Assembly (NCBI GenBank): GCA_030844895.1
Contig: CM061224.1
Span: 75,214,567-75,278,566 of the forward strand
DNA: 64,000 nt
Reading direction: 5' to 3'
From: Ambrosia x helenae
Taxonomy: Eukaryota; Streptophyta; Magnoliopsida; Asterales; Asteraceae
The notes beneath the pieces are model-generated. The model was not told the DNA's origin. It made no database searches and worked only from the letters and a program-made list of their open reading frames with translations. This document shows, one piece after another, positions 58,949-64,000 of the stretch; position 1 is the first letter of the stretch, and every line of letters starts with the position of its first letter. The translations under genes and the position numbers were made by a program.

Positions 58949-61587
58949 AGTCACATTTCGCATTGAATTCTTTGTACGTTATGGCTATTATTAATAAAAC
59001 ATTGATTTTTTATCATTATCGTGCCCTTTAAAAATATTTCATGACGCATTTGGACTCTTAGAACTATACTATGATTTTATATTATTATTAATGTGGGTAA
59101 TTATTTGTTAAAAAAAATATGCCTGGGCCGGGATTCGAACCCGTGCCCTAGGCCGGGTCACACAAGGACACACACAACCAAACCAACTGGGCTACACCAC
59201 ATATCTGTCTATTATTCCATGCGTTTTATATATATGACGTGCTTAGAATCTTAACAGTTGACTTAGAAAGTCAACTGCAATGACAATCTTCCAAAATTAG
59301 CTTATCTAAACGCGTTTTAATCCCTGATATGGTAAGATTCGTGATTGGTTGACTGACTCGCATCTTATACACGCCAATTAGCTGTTATGACATACCATAA
59401 TTGTATCAATCATTGCGTCATTGTCTTTAAACGAGTCAATCATTACCAATTCGAACACCCGAACACCTAACTATAAATTGAACCCTCCCTTTGCGTCTAC
59501 ACTCACCAAATACTCTTTCCCCTCTCAAAATTTCTGTTAAAAACACCCTTTCAAGCTTCAATTGCTCGCAAGTTTGACTTTCAGTTTGACCGCTCATAAT
59601 CACGTGAAACAGTTTGTAAGTCTTAATGTTTTTGTATGGTTTTGTTCATCGGGCCCCTTAACAACAATAACCCCAAGTTTAATCGGGTTATTGTTCGTCA
59701 ATCTTGCTTATTGTAAAACCTAGGGCTCGACTTTGTTGATCTGGGGATATTTGTTCTGCAGACTTTGATATATAATTTATACAGAATCAATTTCATCACC
59801 AACTGATCAACAGATCAGTTGGTGTGACTCTTGTGCTTAAAACGCGAACCGGCCTGATGGCCCGGGTTCGAGTCCATTGTCACGCGTCCTTTTCTTTTTC
59901 TTTAAAACGATTATAAATCAGTTTCAAGTATAACTATATAATTATTTCAAACCAAGATAAATCGTTCTCAGGGTCTAGACCAGATGGTCTAGGCTTGTGA
60001 TTTGAAGACTCTGACCCGGGTTTGACGCGGGTTCGAGCCTCACCATGTGCAAACCTTTTTTTTTAAACCTTTATACTTATACATTCATTTTATTTTTAAA
60101 AATAGTTTTAAAAATACTAAAAATGCTTTATAATTTCTACAACATTTGTTTTATGTTATGCAAATGATAAACTTTGTTGTCCAATTTTTAGTTTTCCAAA
60201 AAATTTTTATTTATTGTATATAATAAATATTTCAAATTTATTCCATTATCATTATAAAATTCTATAAAAATATCAAAACGATTTTATAAATTTCCACAAA
60301 AATTATTATGGGTTTATAAAACAATAAAAATTCCAGAAATGATTTTTATTTTTGGAAAATCAATTATTTAATATTTTTAATCAATTTTTGTTATTTTTAA
60401 TCATAAATAAATCATAATAAATTCATTTTTCAATATTTTTGCACCAAAATTTTATATAAATTATTTCTGTCCATTTAGAACAGAAATACAGATTTTAATT
60501 TAAAAATTCTTTAATTTTAATATTTTTAGATATTGAAGTTATATCTTGGCAAAATAGAAATAAATAGACTAAATATTCTATTTTTAAGAAAATAATTTTA
60601 TAAAAATCATTTTTATACTTAAAACCTATTAATGTGACCATCTTTAATCTAAAGTCTACAAAAAGACTTTAGGTTTATTTATTTATCAAATTTCTTTTAT
60701 TTATTAAACAATCTGATAATCAAACGAGTACTTATCCCCAAATTCGAAACCCTAGAAAATATTTGTAGACTAGAAAGACTTAGACATATTTATTACCTTA
60801 ATTATAGGTAATACTTGGCATCATTGGGCTACACTTATTCTATTTTTACGAGACTTAACATTTTGCTAAGGTGAGTTTTACATAGCCCCTTTCTATTTCA
60901 CTATTTTTGGGGTGAAACATGTTACAACATTCTATATACAATTCAATCATAAAGTGTCTATGTGTTTTTCTATGTTGCATTATGTCTTAAACATGACTAG
61001 GGTAAGCACAATATTCTAGCATAATCATTAACATTGATCAGCCGACGGTATACAATGATAGATCTATTGGACTGACAATCCCACCCGATACGTGTACCTC
61101 CTACATAGGTAGCGTGGGTGATTGTTATCGCATAACATAATCGAGTGAACCATGAGCGTATGGGATGGACCACAATATTCTAGTCACAAGGGTTGATTAT
61201 GCACTCGATTTACCTACTAGTATGTTTTCACATATGGACTAGACTTTCCATGACACTTGAATTGTACAAGCTTTATTCGATTATCAAAACCTATGTAATT
61301 CTCACCAACTTTGGTTGACCCAAAAATATTTTCAAAATTAACATGTTTCAGGTAACAATGAAGCTGAGGCTTAGAGTTTGCATGAGGAAATACTATGAAG
61401 TTATTTGAAGTTATTTGAAGTTATTTGCTTTATTTGATATTATGTATTTGGGATTTTTAGACATCATTTCATTTGGATATTTATGTTATGAATAAATTAT
61501 TTAAAATTTCAATATATACCATGTGCTACTGAAAAAATCATCAATACGTGACATCCCGATGTTTCCGCCATCGGTTGGGGTGTTACA
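58949..61587 (+). repeat. G2 3' LTR
   Basis: 2639 bp with the same modules as the 5' LTR: tRNA-like modules near 59121-59202, 59812-59875 and 59968-60045; W-box palindrome 59255-59277; TATA box near 59472; candidate intron from about 60869. Confidence 0.94.
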
Positions 61588-61592
61588 GACCC

Positions 61593-64000
61593 TACACCAC
61601 CTCGTAGCACTACGACAACTTTGTTCTGTAATACACGACCATAAAACTGTAGCGTCTATACAAGGCTAATAAATCCCTAGATGGGAAAACGTTTATTAAA
61701 TATTTTGATCGCAAAACTTGTTAACTGATATAAAACGTAAACATGTGTAAAAAACATGTGTATTAGCTCCAAAACACGTAAAAGGGGGAGGGGGTTATAA
61801 CTCACCTTAGTGTCAGCTAGAGTGTGTGCTCTGTCAAACACTCTCGCACAACCATTAAGCATCCAATGGAAACCATCCTTGTCACACCCTTAAATTCCAT
61901 TTGTGGGGTTTTACCGTGAGGCGCGTGACACGCTAGGATCCAAATAAACGGTCATAACAGATGACCTCTATATGAGAGAAGAGTACATAGTTGTTGATGC
62001 ATTTTCTGTGGACGTCACTGTCGAATAGACTAGGGTTGAGTCTTGTATTGTATTACATGAGATTGTGGTGATCCATAAGGGCATTTTATGGATCTGATGC
62101 ATTTGTAAATATAGACCAAAACATAAAGTGTTGATTCGAACCCTACAAGGGTCGAACCTGTAGGTTCGACCTTCTTAATGGGTCGAATGTGACTTTATGC
62201 TTTGGACTATAAATAGCAATCTCATGTGTTGGTTTTCATTTTAAGATTGGAGTTTGTGCTTTGAATGCTCTCAAGGGGCAGGTCATGCCCGACCTCCCCC
62301 GGCCCCGAGATAGATGTTTATCCTACTGATGACAGTGTCTGTAACCGTTTCTGATGCAATACGAATCTGTGATGACTTTGTTATCGTATATTTCTGTCTC
62401 GTCTCGAATCTTTCGTCTGAAACCGTTTTGTTTTCGCGTAATCGATCCGTGGATTCGGTTCTTAACCGGATTCTCAGTAGTAAAACAAAAACCAACAAAA
62501 TAGTATCAAAAACATAAGTTTAATAGTTATGCATGTCCAACCAAGACATTGTGCGAGTCTGTTACACCATGACAAGGAGGAAACACGTAGCGTGATCGTG
62601 TGAAAAGTAATCAGAGACAAGCTTAACAAAAAAAATTTTAATTAGAAAAGATCACGTTTACTTAGTGTCGATTAAAATTTATAGAACATAGTCAGAATAC
62701 AGTGCCAGTTTCAAAACATCACAAAATAGAGGGTTCTCATCCAATTCTCAATCATGGGAGATGGAAGTAAACCCTGTGCAAAAGTCCGACATTTATTATT
62801 ATTTGCGATCCCGTTCCCGTCCATCCATGCTTTCATCCATTCAATCACCTGAAAGATGTGTTTAAAAATCGTCAATATAAAAAATATCGTTGACTTCACG
62901 AGTTTTAGTTTTCATCTCAACAAAACAATACATGTAATCGAATTAATTAAAAGTTGACCTTTCGGGGTAGCTACTCCCCTCAGTTTATGGTGTCCCTTAA
63001 GTCCATAACCAAATTAAGACATAATTTCCCCATGCGTTGTTGGTATACAACTAAATTCAGACGTTAAATGCATCTCGTAAGGAGGCGACGCTAACGATCC
63101 AAGATGGGTCTTGTCAGTAACCGATAGTACTATCCATACATCCTATGGTCACGCTTATGCGTTTGTCCTCTCTTTCAACTCATGGAACAACTAGTTATAG
63201 TTCACAATGGGGTGTGCCTACCAAAGGCTCACCGTTACCTAAGTACCCATATTACTTATCAATATTCTCATATGTCCCAACACAATTTAAAACACATCTT
63301 TCCCCCGAGTTTAAAAACGTTTAAAGAGGGGCCGTGAAAAGTCACCCCAGCTTAGCAGTCAACACACAACAAACAGCTCAACACAATTTGAAGAAATGGC
63401 AACCAACACGACTCAACAACCTATAGTATTTTATTTCCATAAGATACGTTTTTTCCAGCGAGTGTTTATCCGACAAGTTGTTTTACCCAATTCCCAACAC
63501 CACTATAATACTCAAGTCTCGTTTGATAGAAAACATGCCATAGGCCAGTTGGTGACGGATTCCCGATGTTAAGTTATCTACAACTTAGTTTTATTACCTT
63601 AAATATTATCCTTAAATTAGTCGAGTTTGCCGAATTAAACCCCAATCACCGTCCAATTTCCCTCACACGTCGTGATCATTATTTACTAACAAGAATCAAT
63701 ATTTAACTCATCTTCCTAACTCTAAGTACTATTTTTATAATCACTTTCTCAACAACTCTACAACTTACAAAAATATATTCGCCTTAAATACTCCCATAAT
63801 TATTCTCTCAAAAAATACACTTATATACTTTTAGAATAATTACTTTATCATTCACATCTCATTTCTCATCACAAACTTATCAACATTTTTAGTATTGTCC
63901 TGGTTATTCACGCATTGACTCAATTAGCTAACTATATTATTTCAACACAACTTCAAACTTAAAATATAGTTAACTTAATACTTTCGATCTTGTGCAAAAA
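61593..64000. other. Unresolved repeat-like sequence at the right edge
   Basis: No gene recognised; all frames are below 75 codons. On the minus strand CTAAGGTGAGTTATAACCCC (61785-61808) matches the splice-donor region of the G1/G2/T LTRs, so part is likely an LTR of a related family in reverse. TGTCACACCC at 61883 could be an LTR edge. A perfect 9-bp palindrome (GGTCGAACC, TGTA, GGTTCGACC, 62150-62171) lies 37 bp before TATAAATA (62208-62215), a promoter-like pair. From 62930 to 64000 I see only AT-rich, unassigned sequence. Confidence 0.4.
62150..62215 (+). promoter_or_regulatory. Palindrome plus TATA box, promoter-like
   Basis: 9-bp arms GGTCGAACC/GGTTCGACC around TGTA; TATAAATA follows 37 bp later. 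Probably the promoter of an unidentified LTR; no gene follows. Confidence 0.35.

Larger units (their letters stand above)
40148..61587 (+). mobile_element. G2: Ty3/gypsy retrotransposon with full gag-pol, inactivated and split by T
   Basis: LTRs 40148-42789 and 58949-61587 and a perfect 5-bp duplication GACCC (40143-40147 and 61588-61592). PBS at 42793-42804; gag, protease, RT, RNase H, integrase and a chromodomain-like C-terminus follow in gypsy order. The C-terminal tail and Met primer suggest the chromovirus Tekay/Del group, though I have not aligned it. Two frameshifts (near 45320 and 47606), two nonsense codons (45972 TAA, 46404 TAG) and T in the integrase C-terminus inactivate it. The first base of the 3' LTR is changed (AG for TG). 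Confidence 0.93.

Overview
The window is a transposon-dense stretch of plant nuclear DNA with no intact host gene. Every LTR retrotransposon whose primer-binding site is visible uses an initiator-methionine tRNA site (TGGTATCAGAGC). The gag and pol sequences are of plant Ty3/gypsy and Ty1/copia type, and three host-gene fragments are recognisably plant genes (TIM10, GH3, APT). The large copia element with an extra 3' ORF and the style of the gypsy gag resemble repeats I know from Asteraceae. Asteraceae is a likely but unproven placement.

Layout, left to right. (1) 1-8453: L1, a minus-strand LTR retrotransposon with ~3 kb LTRs and a 2.66 kb internal region without coding capacity; its far LTR runs off the left edge. 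(2) 8504-8534: a Helitron-like 3' terminus (hairpin plus CTAG, then T). (3) 8535-11864: a mosaic of fragments of three unrelated host genes, TIM10 (+), a GH3/JAR1-like gene (-) and adenine phosphoribosyltransferase (+). (4) 11865-39562: G1, a gypsy element with a broken gag and no pol. Its 5' LTR is split by a 12.3 kb copia element (12376-24696, minus strand, TSD AAACC) and by N2 (26106-32994), a coding-free LTR element. Its 3' LTR holds a 382-bp Mutator-like MITE with a 9-bp TSD. (5) 40148-61587: G2, a gypsy element with full gag-pol, TSD GACCC, inactivated by frameshifts and stops. Its integrase C-terminus is split by T (47741-58648, TSD CTTTT). T is a tandem array of five LTRs and four internal regions of a coding-free element. 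(6) 61593-64000: older, unresolved repeat-like sequence, part of it resembling an LTR on the minus strand.

How the parts relate. G2 (gag+pol), G1 (gag only) and T (about 20 codons of gag tail) share the 3' part of the LTR, the primer-binding site, a ~108-nt leader block and the region before the 3' LTR. They look like one autonomous element with two grades of parasite. G1, G2, T, N2 and L1 all carry a short hairpin 17-18 nt before the 3' LTR; its stem sequence differs between families but stays paired, which suggests a structural cis element. G1, G2, T and N2 also share a candidate intron inside the LTR. G1 and G2 LTRs carry three tRNA-like A/B-box modules. T LTRs carry a seven-fold W-box cluster 65 bp upstream of the TATA box.

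Insertion order by nesting: the copia element, N2 and the MITE are younger than G1, and T is younger than G2. All ORFs of the large elements carry stops or frameshifts. All sequence comparisons here were made by eye.
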